Shown here in pieces: positions 48,356-56,570 of a DNA stretch of 64,000 nt. The notes under the pieces were generated by a model. That model ran no database searches and was not told the origin of the DNA. It saw only the letters and a list, made by a program, of their open reading frames with translations. This DNA is from Micromonospora fulviviridis (lineage in GTDB: Bacteria; Actinomycetota; Actinomycetes; Mycobacteriales; Micromonosporaceae): the NCBI RefSeq assembly GCF_014648395.1, contig NZ_BMRA01000007.1, forward strand, positions 205,164 through 269,163, written 5' to 3'. Each line of letters starts with the position of its first letter. Within the stretch, counting starts at the first letter, position 1. The position numbers and the translations under genes were made by a program.

Positions 48356-49384
48356 CTAGCGGATGGCGGCCGGCTCGTCCTGTTCGCTGGACGCCACGGA
48401 CACGACCTTGCCGTCGGACGCGGACTCGAGGAGACCGGCGGCGACCCGCACGGTACGCAGGCCCTGCCGCAACGTGACGATGTCGCTCTGCTTGCCCTCC
48501 ACGGCGTCGCGGAAACGCTCGTGCTCGACCAGCAGCGGCTCGCGCTTCGGGATCGCGTACCGGACCATGTCGCCCTCGGCCACGCCGCGGAACGCGCGCA
48601 GCGCCTCCCACTCGGTGTCGATGGCGGCGTTGGCGTAGAAGGTCAGGTCGGCGGTGAGCGTGTCGGCGACGAAGCAGCCCTTGTCGCCGGTGACCACGGT
48701 GGACCGCTCCTTGAGCGGGCTCAGCCAGTTGACCAGGTGGTTGACCATCGTGCCGTCGGCGAGCTGGCCGACCACGGCGACCATGTCCTCGTGCAGCCGG
48801 CCACTGCGGGAGACCGTCCGGGCCGACACGGCGGTGTATTCCTGGCCGGTCACCCAGGCGGTCAGGTCGATGTCGTGGGTGGCCAGGTCCATGACCACGC
48901 CGACGTCGGCGATCCGGTGCGGGAACGGGCCCTGGCGCCGGGTGACGACCTGGAAGACCTCGCCCAGCTCGCCGGCCTCCAGCCGGGTGCGCAGGCTCTG
49001 CAGCGCCGGGTTGTAGCGCTCGATGTGCCCGACACCGGCCACCAGGCCGGCGGCCTCGAACGCCTCCACCAGCGTGGTGGCGGCCTCGACCGACTGGGCC
49101 AGCGGCTTCTCGATCAGCGCGCAGACGCCGTTGGCGGCCAGCTCCAGGCCGATCCGCTCGTGCAGCGCGGTCGGGCAGGCCACGACCGCGTAGTCGATGC
49201 CCATGGCCAGCAGGTCGGCCAGCTCGGGGACGACCGGGGCGCGGAGCGTGCCGGTCACGTCGCCGGCCGGGTCGACCACGCCGATCAGCTCGACGCCGTC
49301 CAGGTTGGACAGCACCCGGGCGTGGTTGCGGCCCATCGCGCCGAGGCCGATCAGGCCGGCGCGCAGCTTACGGCCCTGGCTCAC
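48356..49384 (-). CDS. Gfo/Idh/MocA oxidoreductase, UDP-GlcNAc(A) 3-dehydrogenase-like
   Basis: A 342-residue NAD-dependent oxidoreductase. The N-terminus LRAGLIGLGAMGRNHARVLS is the Rossmann motif in the form used by UDP-GlcNAc 3-dehydrogenases, as in archaeal surface-glycan clusters. The catalytic segment is CALIEKPLAQSVEAATTLVE (EKP motif), followed by VGVVMDLATHDIDLTAWVTG with the conserved Asp-x-x-x-His. It would oxidise C3 of UDP-GlcNAc or its uronic acid to the 3-keto sugar, the substrate of the aminotransferase encoded just upstream. The GTG start overlaps that gene's stop by four bases. The precise substrate is inferred. Confidence 0.87.
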   Translation of the reverse strand: MSQGRKLRAGLIGLGAMGRNHARVLSNLDGVELIGVVDPAGDVTGTLRAPVVPELADLLAMGIDYAVVACPTALHERIGLELAANGVCALIEKPLAQSVEAATTLVEAFEAAGLVAGVGHIERYNPALQSLRTRLEAGELGEVFQVVTRRQGPFPHRIADVGVVMDLATHDIDLTAWVTGQEYTAVSARTVSRSGRLHEDMVAVVGQLADGTMVNHLVNWLSPLKERSTVVTGDKGCFVADTLTADLTFYANAAIDTEWEALRAFRGVAEGDMVRYAIPKREPLLVEHERFRDAVEGKQSDIVTLRQGLRTVRVAAGLLESASDGKVVSVASSEQDEPAAIR

Positions 49385-50490
49385 CGGGCACCCCCGGCGA
49401 GGTTCGCGCCCTCGGCGATCCGCTCCAGGTCGGCGGGGCTCAGCGACGGGTGCACGGGCAGCGAGACGACCTCGGCGGCGGCCCGCTCGGTCTCCGGCAG
49501 GTCCCACGGGCCCGGCTTGCCGTCGGCGTCCAGGTAGGGCTTGAGCCGGTGGATCGGGGTCGGGTAGTAGACCGCATTGCCGATGCCCAGCTCGGTGAGG
49601 CGGGCCATGGCCGCGTCGCGGTTGCCCTCCACCCGCACGGTGTACTGGTGGTAGACGTGCTTGGCGGCGTCCGCCACGGGCGGGGTGACCATCCCGGTGA
49701 TCTTCGAGTCGAGGAACTTGGCGTTGGCCCGGCGCTGCTCGGTCCACTCGCCGAGCTGGGTGAGCTGCACCCGGCCGATCGCGGCGGCCACGTCCGTCAT
49801 CCGCATGTTGGCGCCGACGATCTCGTTGGCGTACCGCTGCTCCATGCCCTGGTTGCGCAGCAGTCGCAGGGTGCGGGCGAGCTCGGCGTCGGCGGTGGTG
49901 ACCATGCCGCCCTCCAGGGCGTGCATGTTCTTCGTGGGGTAGAAGCTGAAGCAGCCGGCGGTGCCGAAGGCGCCGACCGGGGTGCCGTGCAGGGTGGCCC
50001 CGTGCGCCTGGGCGGCGTCCTCCACCACGGCGAGGCCGTGCCGCTCGGCGATCGCCATGATCTGGTCCATGGCGGCCGGGTGGCCGTAGAGGTGGACCGG
50101 CATGATGGCGACGGTGCGCGGCGTGACCGCGGCGGCGACCGCCTGCGGGTCCACGCAGAAGCTGCCCGGCTCGATGTCCACGAAGACCGGCTCGGCGCCG
50201 ACCAGCCGGACGGCGTTGGCGCTGGCGGCGAAGGAGAACGAGGGCACGATGACCTCGTCACCCGGGCCGAAGCCGAGCGCCATCAGGGTGAGCTGGAGCG
50301 CGGAGGTCCCGGAGTTGACGGCGACGCAGTGCCGGCCGGCGACCAGGTCGCCGAACTCCTCCTCGAACGCGGCGACCTCGGGGCCCTGCACGACCCGGCC
50401 GCTCCGCAGCACCCGGACAGCCGCCTCGATCTCGGCCTCACCGATGATCGGTCGTGCTGGGGGAATGAACTCTGGGTGCGGCCCGACCAT
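49381..50490 (-). CDS. DegT/DnrJ/EryC1/StrS aminotransferase (WbpE-like)
   Basis: A 369-residue PLP enzyme. The PLP lysine is Lys187 in CFSFYPTKNMHALEGGM, and the phosphate-binding motif is AVNSGTSALQLTLMALGFGP. VEDAAQAHGATLHGTPVGAF is the usual stretch before the lysine. It should transfer an amino group from glutamate to the 3-keto sugar made by the coupled dehydrogenase, giving a UDP-3-amino sugar for the WbpD-like acetyltransferase. The ATG at 50490 is marked by GGAGGA seven bases upstream. Upstream lies a GGTTGCAACC palindrome that may be a control site. Confidence 0.92.
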   Translation of the reverse strand: MVGPHPEFIPPARPIIGEAEIEAAVRVLRSGRVVQGPEVAAFEEEFGDLVAGRHCVAVNSGTSALQLTLMALGFGPGDEVIVPSFSFAASANAVRLVGAEPVFVDIEPGSFCVDPQAVAAAVTPRTVAIMPVHLYGHPAAMDQIMAIAERHGLAVVEDAAQAHGATLHGTPVGAFGTAGCFSFYPTKNMHALEGGMVTTADAELARTLRLLRNQGMEQRYANEIVGANMRMTDVAAAIGRVQLTQLGEWTEQRRANAKFLDSKITGMVTPPVADAAKHVYHQYTVRVEGNRDAAMARLTELGIGNAVYYPTPIHRLKPYLDADGKPGPWDLPETERAAAEVVSLPVHPSLSPADLERIAEGANLAGGAR

Positions 50491-50542
50491 GGGGCTTCCT
50501 CCTGTCGACACGGTTCTCACTTCGGGGGACGGTTTCGGGGGG

Positions 50543-50581
50543 ATGGTAGCGGTTGCTGCTTGAAACGGACCGGTTGCAACC
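50543..50581 (-). promoter_or_regulatory. Putative promoter and GGTTGCAACC palindrome of the aminotransferase operon
   Basis: On the minus strand TACCAT (50543-50548) is a possible -10 box. A perfect 10-base palindrome, GGTTGCAACC, lies 23 bases upstream at 50572-50581, and another GGTTGC half occurs at 50551-50556. The same GGTTGC element is part of the dyad next to the TetR gene, so one regulator might control both promoters. No -35 box was seen. Confidence 0.4.
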
Positions 50582-50645
50582 ATTGTCCGACCAGATGTGT
50601 CCTGATGTTCATGATCGACTGGCGCTCCACGACCGGCACCGGGAG

Positions 50646-51278
50646 TCACACTTCCACCTCGTCGCGGACAGGCCCCAAGCATGCTACCCGGAGGGCCGCG
50701 ACGATCGCCGAGGCCAGGCGGGGCACCTCCTCGACGTCCAGCGGCGCCCGGGAGATGGCCATCCGCCAGTAGACCGGACCGACGATCAGGTCCACGGCGG
50801 CGCGCCGGTCGGTGTCCGGGGAGAGTTCCCCCCGCTCGACCGCACGGCCGATCAGGATCCGGCCGACGGCCTGCTGGTAGTCGTCCAGGGCGGCCTGGAG
50901 CTTCTCCGCGATCTGCGGGTTGCGGGCCGCCTCGGCCAGCAGGTCCGGGATGATCTGCGAGGCCAGCCGGTGCCGCAGCGCGCGGGCCATCACGTGGAGC
51001 AGGATCTCCAGGTCACCGAGGAGGCTCCCGGTGTCCAGCAGCGGCAGGTTGCGCCCCGCCGCCGCGGAGACCATGTCGAGCACCAGGTCGAGTTTCGAGC
51101 GCCAACGGCGGTAGATCGCGGTCTTGCTGACCCCGGCCCGCCGGGCCACCGCCTCGATGGAGAGACGGCCGTAGCCGACCTCGGCCAACTCCTGCATCAC
51201 GGCGGCGCGGATGGCACTGGTGATCTCCCCGCGCAGCACCGCCGCGCCGGCCGGGGCACGCCTCTTCTCGGTCGTCAC
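50646..51278 (-). CDS. TetR family transcriptional regulator
   Basis: A 210-residue regulator. The helix-turn-helix is IEAVARRAGVSKTAIYRRW (about residues 41-59), the typical TetR N-terminal DNA-binding unit. The C-terminal ligand domain is helical and of the TetR_C_16 or related type. It diverges from the teichoic acid ABC exporter gene. The GTG at 51278 is seven bases after a TACATT box, consistent with a leaderless transcript. A dyad between the two genes is the likely operator. The ligand is unknown. Control of the ABC exporter and of the aminotransferase operon is inferred from position and shared half-sites. Confidence 0.88.
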   Translation of the reverse strand: MTTEKRRAPAGAAVLRGEITSAIRAAVMQELAEVGYGRLSIEAVARRAGVSKTAIYRRWRSKLDLVLDMVSAAAGRNLPLLDTGSLLGDLEILLHVMARALRHRLASQIIPDLLAEAARNPQIAEKLQAALDDYQQAVGRILIGRAVERGELSPDTDRRAAVDLIVGPVYWRMAISRAPLDVEEVPRLASAIVAALRVACLGPVRDEVEV

Positions 51279-51285
51279 GTGGGAC

Positions 51286-51291
51286 AATGTA
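51286..51291 (-). promoter_or_regulatory. Putative -10 box of a leaderless tetR transcript
   Basis: Read on the minus strand, TACATT is followed by seven bases and the GTG of the regulator gene. There is no ribosome binding site. Confidence 0.5.
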
Positions 51292-51292
51292 G

Positions 51293-51313
51293 CGCAACGA
51301 CGGTACGGTTGCG
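51293..51313. promoter_or_regulatory. Candidate TetR operator
   Basis: An inverted repeat with six-base arms, CGCAAC and GTTGCG, spaced by nine bases covers the -35 box of the exporter promoter and lies next to the -10 box of the regulator gene. Its position would let the TetR protein repress both directions. Confidence 0.5.
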
Positions 51314-51337
51314 TCCCGACGTGTTTTGGACTACCTT
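51309..51337 (+). promoter_or_regulatory. Promoter of the teichoic-acid exporter operon
   Basis: TTGCGT (51309-51314) and TACCTT (51332-51337) are separated by 17 bases, a good match to an actinobacterial sigma-70-type promoter. Transcription would start near 51344, leaving a leader of about 100 bases before the ATG at 51441. Confidence 0.6.
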
Positions 51338-51440
51338 CCACGCAGCAGCGAGGCTCCCTCCCCGCCCGGCCACGCTAGATTTCAACGCCGCGACACATCT
51401 CCCTGCTCCCCATCGGCACGAAAGATCGGAGCGCCTGACC

Positions 51441-52346
51441 ATGGCCAACACCGCGGTGGCCGACCCCGAATCCGGGCTGACCCGGGCCCAGCTCGCCCAG
51501 CGGTACGGGCTACGGGTAGCCGGGGAACGCCCGCCTCTGGCCGAGTACGCCCGCAAGCTGTGGGCGTACCGACACTTCATGACCGCGTACTCGCGGGCGA
51601 AGGTCGCCTCCTCGTTCAGCAACACCCAACTCGGGCAGCTCTGGCAGGTGCTGACCCCGCTCACCAACGCGGCGGTCTACTACCTGATCTTCGGCGTGAT
51701 CATCTCGCAGAACCGGCACGTGCCGAACTTCATCGCGTACCTCTGCACCGGTGTCTTCATCTTCACGTTCACCCAGAGCGCGGCGCTCCAGGGCACCAGC
51801 GCGATCACCGGCAACCTGGGTCTGATCCGGGCCCTCCAGTTCCCGCGTGCCGCGCTGCCGATCACCGTCACCCTGGTGCAGCTCCAGCAGCTGCTCATGT
51901 CGATGGTGGTGCTGGCCGGGATCGTGCTGTTCACCGGCGAGCCGATCACCTTCCGCTGGTTGCTGATCGCGCCCATGCTGGTGCTCCAGTCGATCTTCAA
52001 CGTCGGGCTGACCATGATCATGGCCCGGATCGGCTCCAAGGTCACCGACCTCAAGCAGGTCATGCCGTTCGTGCTGCGGACCTGGCTCTACGGCTCCGGT
52101 GTGCTCTACAGCGTCAAGCTCTTCGAGGACCGGCTCCCGGGGTGGGCGGCGACCGCCCTGGAGTCCAACCCGATCCTGGTCTACATCGAGCTGGCCCGGT
52201 ACGCGCTGCTCGACTCGGCGTACCCGGAGCACATCGCGTCCTCGCCGCTGCGGCTGTGGACCCTCGCGGTGACCTGGGCGGTGGTCTTCGGTGTCGGCGG
52301 ATTCGTCTACTTCTGGCGCGGAGAGAAGGAGTACGGCCGTGGCTGA
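51441..52346 (+). CDS. ABC transporter permease, TagG/Wzm-like polysaccharide exporter
   Basis: A 301-residue membrane protein of the ABC-2 type. After a 55-residue cytoplasmic start there are six hydrophobic segments, beginning NAAVYYLIFGVIISQ and YLCTGVFIFTFTQSA. SNTQLGQLWQVLTPLTNAAV before the first helix is typical of TagG, Wzm and RfbD proteins. It would export an assembled lipid-linked polymer. GGAG lies about nine bases before the ATG at 51441. It overlaps the ATPase gene by eight bases, so the pair forms one transporter. Confidence 0.92.
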   Translation: MANTAVADPESGLTRAQLAQRYGLRVAGERPPLAEYARKLWAYRHFMTAYSRAKVASSFSNTQLGQLWQVLTPLTNAAVYYLIFGVIISQNRHVPNFIAYLCTGVFIFTFTQSAALQGTSAITGNLGLIRALQFPRAALPITVTLVQLQQLLMSMVVLAGIVLFTGEPITFRWLLIAPMLVLQSIFNVGLTMIMARIGSKVTDLKQVMPFVLRTWLYGSGVLYSVKLFEDRLPGWAATALESNPILVYIELARYALLDSAYPEHIASSPLRLWTLAVTWAVVFGVGGFVYFWRGEKEYGRG

Positions 52347-53139
52347 CCAGACCCAGCCGGCGGGCAACGCCGCCGTGGTGGACGCGGGACGCGTCCCGAC
52401 CGTCGTGGTGGACGACGTGCACGTGATCTACAAGATCCACAAGGGCGCCACCGGGGGCACCACCCCGGTCTCGGCCCTCAAGCGCATCGTGTCCCGGACC
52501 AACGCGCCGAACATCCGCGAGGTGCACGCGGTCAAGGGGGTGAGCTTCACCGCGTACGAGGGTGAGGCCATCGGCCTGATCGGCAGCAACGGCTCCGGCA
52601 AGTCGACCCTGCTGCGGGCCATCGCCGGCCTGCTCCCGCCGGCCCGGGGCGCCGTCTACACCCAGGGCCAGCCGTCCCTGCTCGGGGTGAACGCGGCCCT
52701 GCTCAACGACCTCTCCGGCGAGCGCAACGTCGTGCTCGGGTGCCTGGCCATGGGCATGACGCCGGAGGAGGTCAAGCGGCTGGCGCCGGAGATCATCGAG
52801 TTCTCCGGGATCAACGAGCGCGGCGACTTCGCCTCGCTGCCGATGCGCACCTACTCCTCCGGCATGGGCGCCCGGCTGCGCTTCGCCATCTCCTCGGCGA
52901 AGAAGCACGACGTGCTGCTCATCGACGAGGCGCTGGCCACCGGTGACCGCAAGTTCCGGGCCCGCAGCGAGCAGCGGGTCCGCGAGCTGCGTGACAGCGC
53001 CGGCACGGTGTTCCTGGTCAGCCACTCGATCAGCTCCATCCGGGACACCTGCGAGCGGACCATCTGGCTGGAGAGCGGCGTCCTGAGGATGGACGGCCCC
53101 ACCGACGAGGTGTGCGACGCCTACGAGAACCAGAAGTAG
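52339..53139 (+). CDS. ABC transporter ATPase, TagH/Wzt-like
   Basis: A 266-residue ATPase. It has VDDVHVIYKIHKG at the start, then a Walker A motif GSNGSGKSTLLRAIAGLLPP, the signature YSSGMGARLRFAISS and Walker B DVLLIDEALATGDRKFR, the standard sequence for polysaccharide and teichoic acid exporters. There is no C-terminal substrate-recognition domain like that of long Wzt proteins, so it resembles the short TagH form. AAGGAG eight bases before the GTG at 52339 sets the start. It powers export by the permease encoded just upstream. Confidence 0.93.
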   Translation: MADQTQPAGNAAVVDAGRVPTVVVDDVHVIYKIHKGATGGTTPVSALKRIVSRTNAPNIREVHAVKGVSFTAYEGEAIGLIGSNGSGKSTLLRAIAGLLPPARGAVYTQGQPSLLGVNAALLNDLSGERNVVLGCLAMGMTPEEVKRLAPEIIEFSGINERGDFASLPMRTYSSGMGARLRFAISSAKKHDVLLIDEALATGDRKFRARSEQRVRELRDSAGTVFLVSHSISSIRDTCERTIWLESGVLRMDGPTDEVCDAYENQK

Positions 53140-53148
53140 CCGTCCGGG

Positions 53149-53183
53149 GCGCACCGGTCCCGGGCTCGCCCGGATCGGTGCGC
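53149..53183 (+). terminator. Hairpin after the exporter genes
   Basis: An eight-pair stem (53149-53156 with 53176-53183) with an inner CCGGG-type stem follows the ATPase stop by 10 bases. A -10-like TAAGGT at 53198-53203 stands just downstream, so the next two genes may have their own promoter. Confidence 0.6.
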
Positions 53184-53283
53184 TCCGCCGTACGCGTTAA
53201 GGTTTTCTGGTTGCCGGCGAAAGTTCACCACCCGGTCATCCAGTCGCAAAACCCCATACACCCCGCAGAAGTGAGGAACGGCA

Positions 53284-54846
53284 ATGACGCAGGACCGCAC
53301 CCCCGCACCGGACGCCGCGCCGGCGAGCCCGGCACCCTGGCGCCCCTCGCGGACGGTGGCCGTGATCCTCGCCGGGGGGACCGGGACGCGTCTCGGGCTG
53401 GGCATCCCGAAGCAGCTGCTGAAGATCGCCGGCAAGCCGATCATCGAGCACACCCTGGCGGTGTTCGAGGCCGCGCCGGAGATCGACGAGATCATCGTGC
53501 TCATGGCCGCCGGCCACGTGCCCGACGCCGAGCGGATCGTCGCCAACGCCGGCTTCCGCAAGGTCAGCAAGGTGATCGAGGGCGGGGACACCCGCAACGA
53601 CACCACCCGGATCGCCCTGGACGCGGTCGGCGAGGGCGACGTCAACATCCTCTTCCACGACGCGGTGCGTCCCCTGGTCAGCGCCCGGATCGTGCGCGAG
53701 TGCGTGAACGCGCTCTGGACCTACTCGGCGGTGGACGTGGCCATCCCGTCCGCCGACACGATCATCCAGGTCGACGAGGACGACTGCATCACCGGCATCC
53801 CGGTCCGCGCCACGCTGCGCCGCGGCCAGACCCCGCAGGCGTTCCGCTCCGGCACCATCCGCGAGGCGTACCGGCGGGCCGAGGGCGACCCGGACTTCGC
53901 CGCCACCGACGACTGCGGCGTGGTGCTGCGCTACCTGCCCGGCACGCCGATCAAGGTGATCGACGGCTCGGACGAGAACATCAAGGTCACCCACCCGGTC
54001 GACGTGCACCTGGCGGACAAGCTCTTCCAGCTCGCCGCCGCCCAGGTGCCCAAGCTCACCGACCACCGCAGCTACTCCGAGGAGCTGACCGGCCGGACCA
54101 TCGTGGTCTTCGGCGGCAGCTACGGCATCGGCCACGACCTCACCGAGCTGGCCCGCCGCTACGGCGCCCAGGTCTTCCCGTTCAGCCGCTCCACCACCGG
54201 CACCCACGTCGAGCGGGCCGAAGACGTGGCCGCCGCGCTGAAGACCGCCTTCGAGGCGACCGGCCGGATCGACCACGTGGTGGTCACCGCCGGGATCCTG
54301 GAGAAGGGCGCTCTGGCGGAGATGGACGAGGAGACGATGGAGCGCCTCCTGCACGTCAACTTCGTGGGCCCGGTCACCATCGCCCGGCAGTCGCTGCCGT
54401 ACCTCCAGCAGACCAAGGGCCAGCTGCTGCTCTACACCTCCAGCTCCTACACCCGGGGCCGGGCGCGCTACGCGCTCTACTCGGCCACCAAGGCCGCGCT
54501 GGTCAACCTGACCCAGGCGCTCGCCGACGAGTGGGCCGAGTTCGGCGTACGGGTCAACTGCGTCAACCCGGAGCGCACCGCCACCCCGATGCGCACCAAG
54601 GCGTTCGGCGAGGAGCCGGAGCACACCCTCCTCTCCGCCGAGGCGGTCGCCCAGGCCTCCCTGGACGTGCTGATCTCCGAGCTGACCGGTCAGGTGATCG
54701 ACGTCCGCCGGGCCCCCGGCGAGCCGGTCGCCGCGGTGCCCGCCCAGCCCGGCGCGCACCCGGCCGACGACGACTCCAGGCCGCCGCGCGGCACCGGACG
54801 CGCCGAGCCGGAGTCGTCGAAGCTGCCCACCGGCATCGACGCCTGA
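53284..54846 (+). CDS. Bifunctional cytidylyltransferase/SDR (Bcs1-type CDP-ribitol synthase)
   Basis: A 520-residue fusion. Residues about 20-255 are an IspD/TarI-like cytidylyltransferase: VAVILAGGTGTRLGLGIPKQ, HDAVRPLVSARIV and FRSGTIREAYRRAEGDPDF. Residues about 265-480 form a short-chain dehydrogenase: TIVVFGGSYGIGHDLTELA, LYTSSSYTRGRARYALYSAT with the YxxxK motif, and VNCVNPERTATPMRTKAF. Haemophilus Bcs1/Acs1 proteins have the same order and make CDP-ribitol from ribulose-5-phosphate, NADPH and CTP. A 40-residue Pro/Asp-rich tail is added. GAGGAA lies six bases before the ATG. The adjacent polymerase would use the product. Confidence 0.9.
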   Translation: MTQDRTPAPDAAPASPAPWRPSRTVAVILAGGTGTRLGLGIPKQLLKIAGKPIIEHTLAVFEAAPEIDEIIVLMAAGHVPDAERIVANAGFRKVSKVIEGGDTRNDTTRIALDAVGEGDVNILFHDAVRPLVSARIVRECVNALWTYSAVDVAIPSADTIIQVDEDDCITGIPVRATLRRGQTPQAFRSGTIREAYRRAEGDPDFAATDDCGVVLRYLPGTPIKVIDGSDENIKVTHPVDVHLADKLFQLAAAQVPKLTDHRSYSEELTGRTIVVFGGSYGIGHDLTELARRYGAQVFPFSRSTTGTHVERAEDVAAALKTAFEATGRIDHVVVTAGILEKGALAEMDEETMERLLHVNFVGPVTIARQSLPYLQQTKGQLLLYTSSSYTRGRARYALYSATKAALVNLTQALADEWAEFGVRVNCVNPERTATPMRTKAFGEEPEHTLLSAEAVAQASLDVLISELTGQVIDVRRAPGEPVAAVPAQPGAHPADDDSRPPRGTGRAEPESSKLPTGIDA

Positions 54847-54868
54847 GCCGCGGGACGGGACGAGCCAG

Positions 54869-56563
54869 ATGCGTGGTGACCTGGTCCGGAAGCTGCTCGC
54901 CCGGGTGCTGACCACCGGGCTGGCGGTGCTGGCCTTCCTCGTCGTGGCGCTCACCGGGGCGACCGGCTGGGGGCTGGCGATCGCCGTCGCCGCGCTCGCC
55001 GCCACCGCCTGGGAACGCCGGGTGCGGCTGACGGCCGACGGCCTCGCCGAGACGGTCCTGGTCGCCGCCGGCATCCTGGTCGGCTACGCCCGCCGGCTGG
55101 ACGCCGGCTTCGACCCGGCGCTGGCCGCCACGGCGCTGGTCCTGCTCGGCCTGGTGCTGCTGGTCGGGCCGCTGCGCGACGCCGGCGCGCTGGAGATCCG
55201 GGCGGCCAACCTGCCGGTCCGGTCCTGGACCCCGCTGGGCGCGGCCCGGCTCGGCGACGCGCTGCCGGTGCTGCTCGCCCTGGTGGCGGCGGCCGCCGGC
55301 CTGGTCCTGCCCGCCTGGGTGGCCCTGGTGGCCGCGCTGCTGGTCGCGGCGGGCAGCGGCGCGGTCGGCCTCGACCTGGCCCGCCGTCGGTTCCGGCCGC
55401 CGGCCGGCGGCGGCCCGGTGGGCCGGGCGCTGCGCCGGCACCAGCCCGAGTTCGTGCTCTACTTCTCCGCCCCGCCCGGCTCCGAGTACCAGGTCACCAT
55501 GTGGCTGCCCTACCTGGAGCGGATCGGCCGGCCGTTCATGGTGCTGCTGCGCGAGCCCGAGTTACTGCCCGCCGTGGCGGCCGCGACCCGCGCGCCGGTG
55601 GTCTTCTGCCCCACCCTGAAGACCATGGACGAGGCGATGGTGCCGAGCCTGCGAGCGGCCTTCTACGTCAACCACGGCGCGAAGAACAGCCACTGCATCC
55701 GCTTCTCGCAGCTCACCCACGTGCAGCTGCACCACGGCGACAGCGACAAGGCGCCCAGCGCCAACCCGGTCTCGGGCATCTTCGACAAGATCTTCGTGGC
55801 CGGTCCGGCGGCGATCGAACGGTACGCCCGGGCCGGCGTGGAGATCCCCGCCGAGAAGTTCGTCGTGGTCGGCCGCCCCCAGGTCGAGGCCATCGAGGTA
55901 CGCCGGGAGCCGGCCGCCGCCCCGGCCCACCCGACCGTGCTCTACACGCCCACCTGGACCGGGCACCACGCCGACGCCAACTACTGCTCGCTGCCGGTGG
56001 CCGAGACGGTGATCCGCCGGCTGCTGGACCGGGGGGCGACGGTGATCCTGCGGGCGCACCCCTACACGGCCCAGAACCCGGCCTCGGCGCGGCAACTGGC
56101 CCGCCTCACCGAACTGCTCGCCGCCGACCGGGCGAAGACCGGCCGGGCGCACCTCTGGGGCACGGCGGCCGGCCGCGACCTGACCCTCACCGAGTGCGTC
56201 AACCGCGCCGACGCGCTGGTCTCGGACGTCTCCGGGGTGATCTCCGACTGGCTCTACTCGGGCAAGCCGTACGCCGTCACCGACATGGGCGTCGACGGGG
56301 AGCACTTCGTCGAGCGGTTCCCGCTGGCCGGCTCCGGCTACGTGCTGCGCCAGGACATGTCCAACGTGGACGAGGTGCTGACCGAGCTGCTGGAGACCGA
56401 CCCGAAGGCCGCGGCCCGCTGGGCCACCCGGGCCTGCTACCTGGGCGACTTCCCGGCCGAGTCGTACGCCGAGGTGTTCCTCGACGCCGCCCGCCGGCAG
56501 CTCGCGCCGGACTGGACCGTGCCCGCCCCGCGGGACGGCTCGCCGCTCCCCTCCCCCGCCTGA
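54869..56563 (+). CDS. TagF/TarL-like poly(ribitol/glycerol phosphate) transferase with membrane N-terminus
   Basis: A 564-residue protein. Residues 1 to about 180 hold roughly six hydrophobic helices (LAVLAFLVVALTGATGWGLA and LVALVAAAAGLVLPAWVALV are examples). Residues about 195-560 form a glycerophosphotransferase-type domain: FVLYFSAPPGSEYQVTMWLP, HVQLHHGDSDKAPSANPVSG, VLYTPTWTGHHADANY, VILRAHPYTAQNPASARQLA and DALVSDVSGVISDWLYSGKP. The HGDSDK motif matches the catalytic region of TagF enzymes. Located 22 bases after the CDP-ribitol synthase gene, it is the likely ribitol-phosphate polymerase. It shares the odd membrane N-terminus with the protein at 32984-34804. Confidence 0.88.
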   Translation: MRGDLVRKLLARVLTTGLAVLAFLVVALTGATGWGLAIAVAALAATAWERRVRLTADGLAETVLVAAGILVGYARRLDAGFDPALAATALVLLGLVLLVGPLRDAGALEIRAANLPVRSWTPLGAARLGDALPVLLALVAAAAGLVLPAWVALVAALLVAAGSGAVGLDLARRRFRPPAGGGPVGRALRRHQPEFVLYFSAPPGSEYQVTMWLPYLERIGRPFMVLLREPELLPAVAAATRAPVVFCPTLKTMDEAMVPSLRAAFYVNHGAKNSHCIRFSQLTHVQLHHGDSDKAPSANPVSGIFDKIFVAGPAAIERYARAGVEIPAEKFVVVGRPQVEAIEVRREPAAAPAHPTVLYTPTWTGHHADANYCSLPVAETVIRRLLDRGATVILRAHPYTAQNPASARQLARLTELLAADRAKTGRAHLWGTAAGRDLTLTECVNRADALVSDVSGVISDWLYSGKPYAVTDMGVDGEHFVERFPLAGSGYVLRQDMSNVDEVLTELLETDPKAAARWATRACYLGDFPAESYAEVFLDAARRQLAPDWTVPAPRDGSPLPSPA

Positions 56564-56570
56564 GCCGAGG

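Noticed and set aside
50606..50620. TTCATGATCGAC, like the right arm of the 22385 dyad
   Set aside because: The matching stretch is short (12 bases), the GTTGGCGGC part is missing and there is no second arm.
51441..53139. ABC exporter read as a Wzm/Wzt system for O-antigen-like polymer
   Set aside because: The ATPase lacks the C-terminal binding domain of long Wzt proteins and the genes lead into CDP-ribitol and TagF-like genes. TagGH is the better reading, though Wzm/Wzt cannot be fully excluded.
53284..54846. IspD of the isoprenoid pathway
   Set aside because: The fused short-chain dehydrogenase and the neighbouring polymerase and exporter genes point to CDP-alditol synthesis instead.
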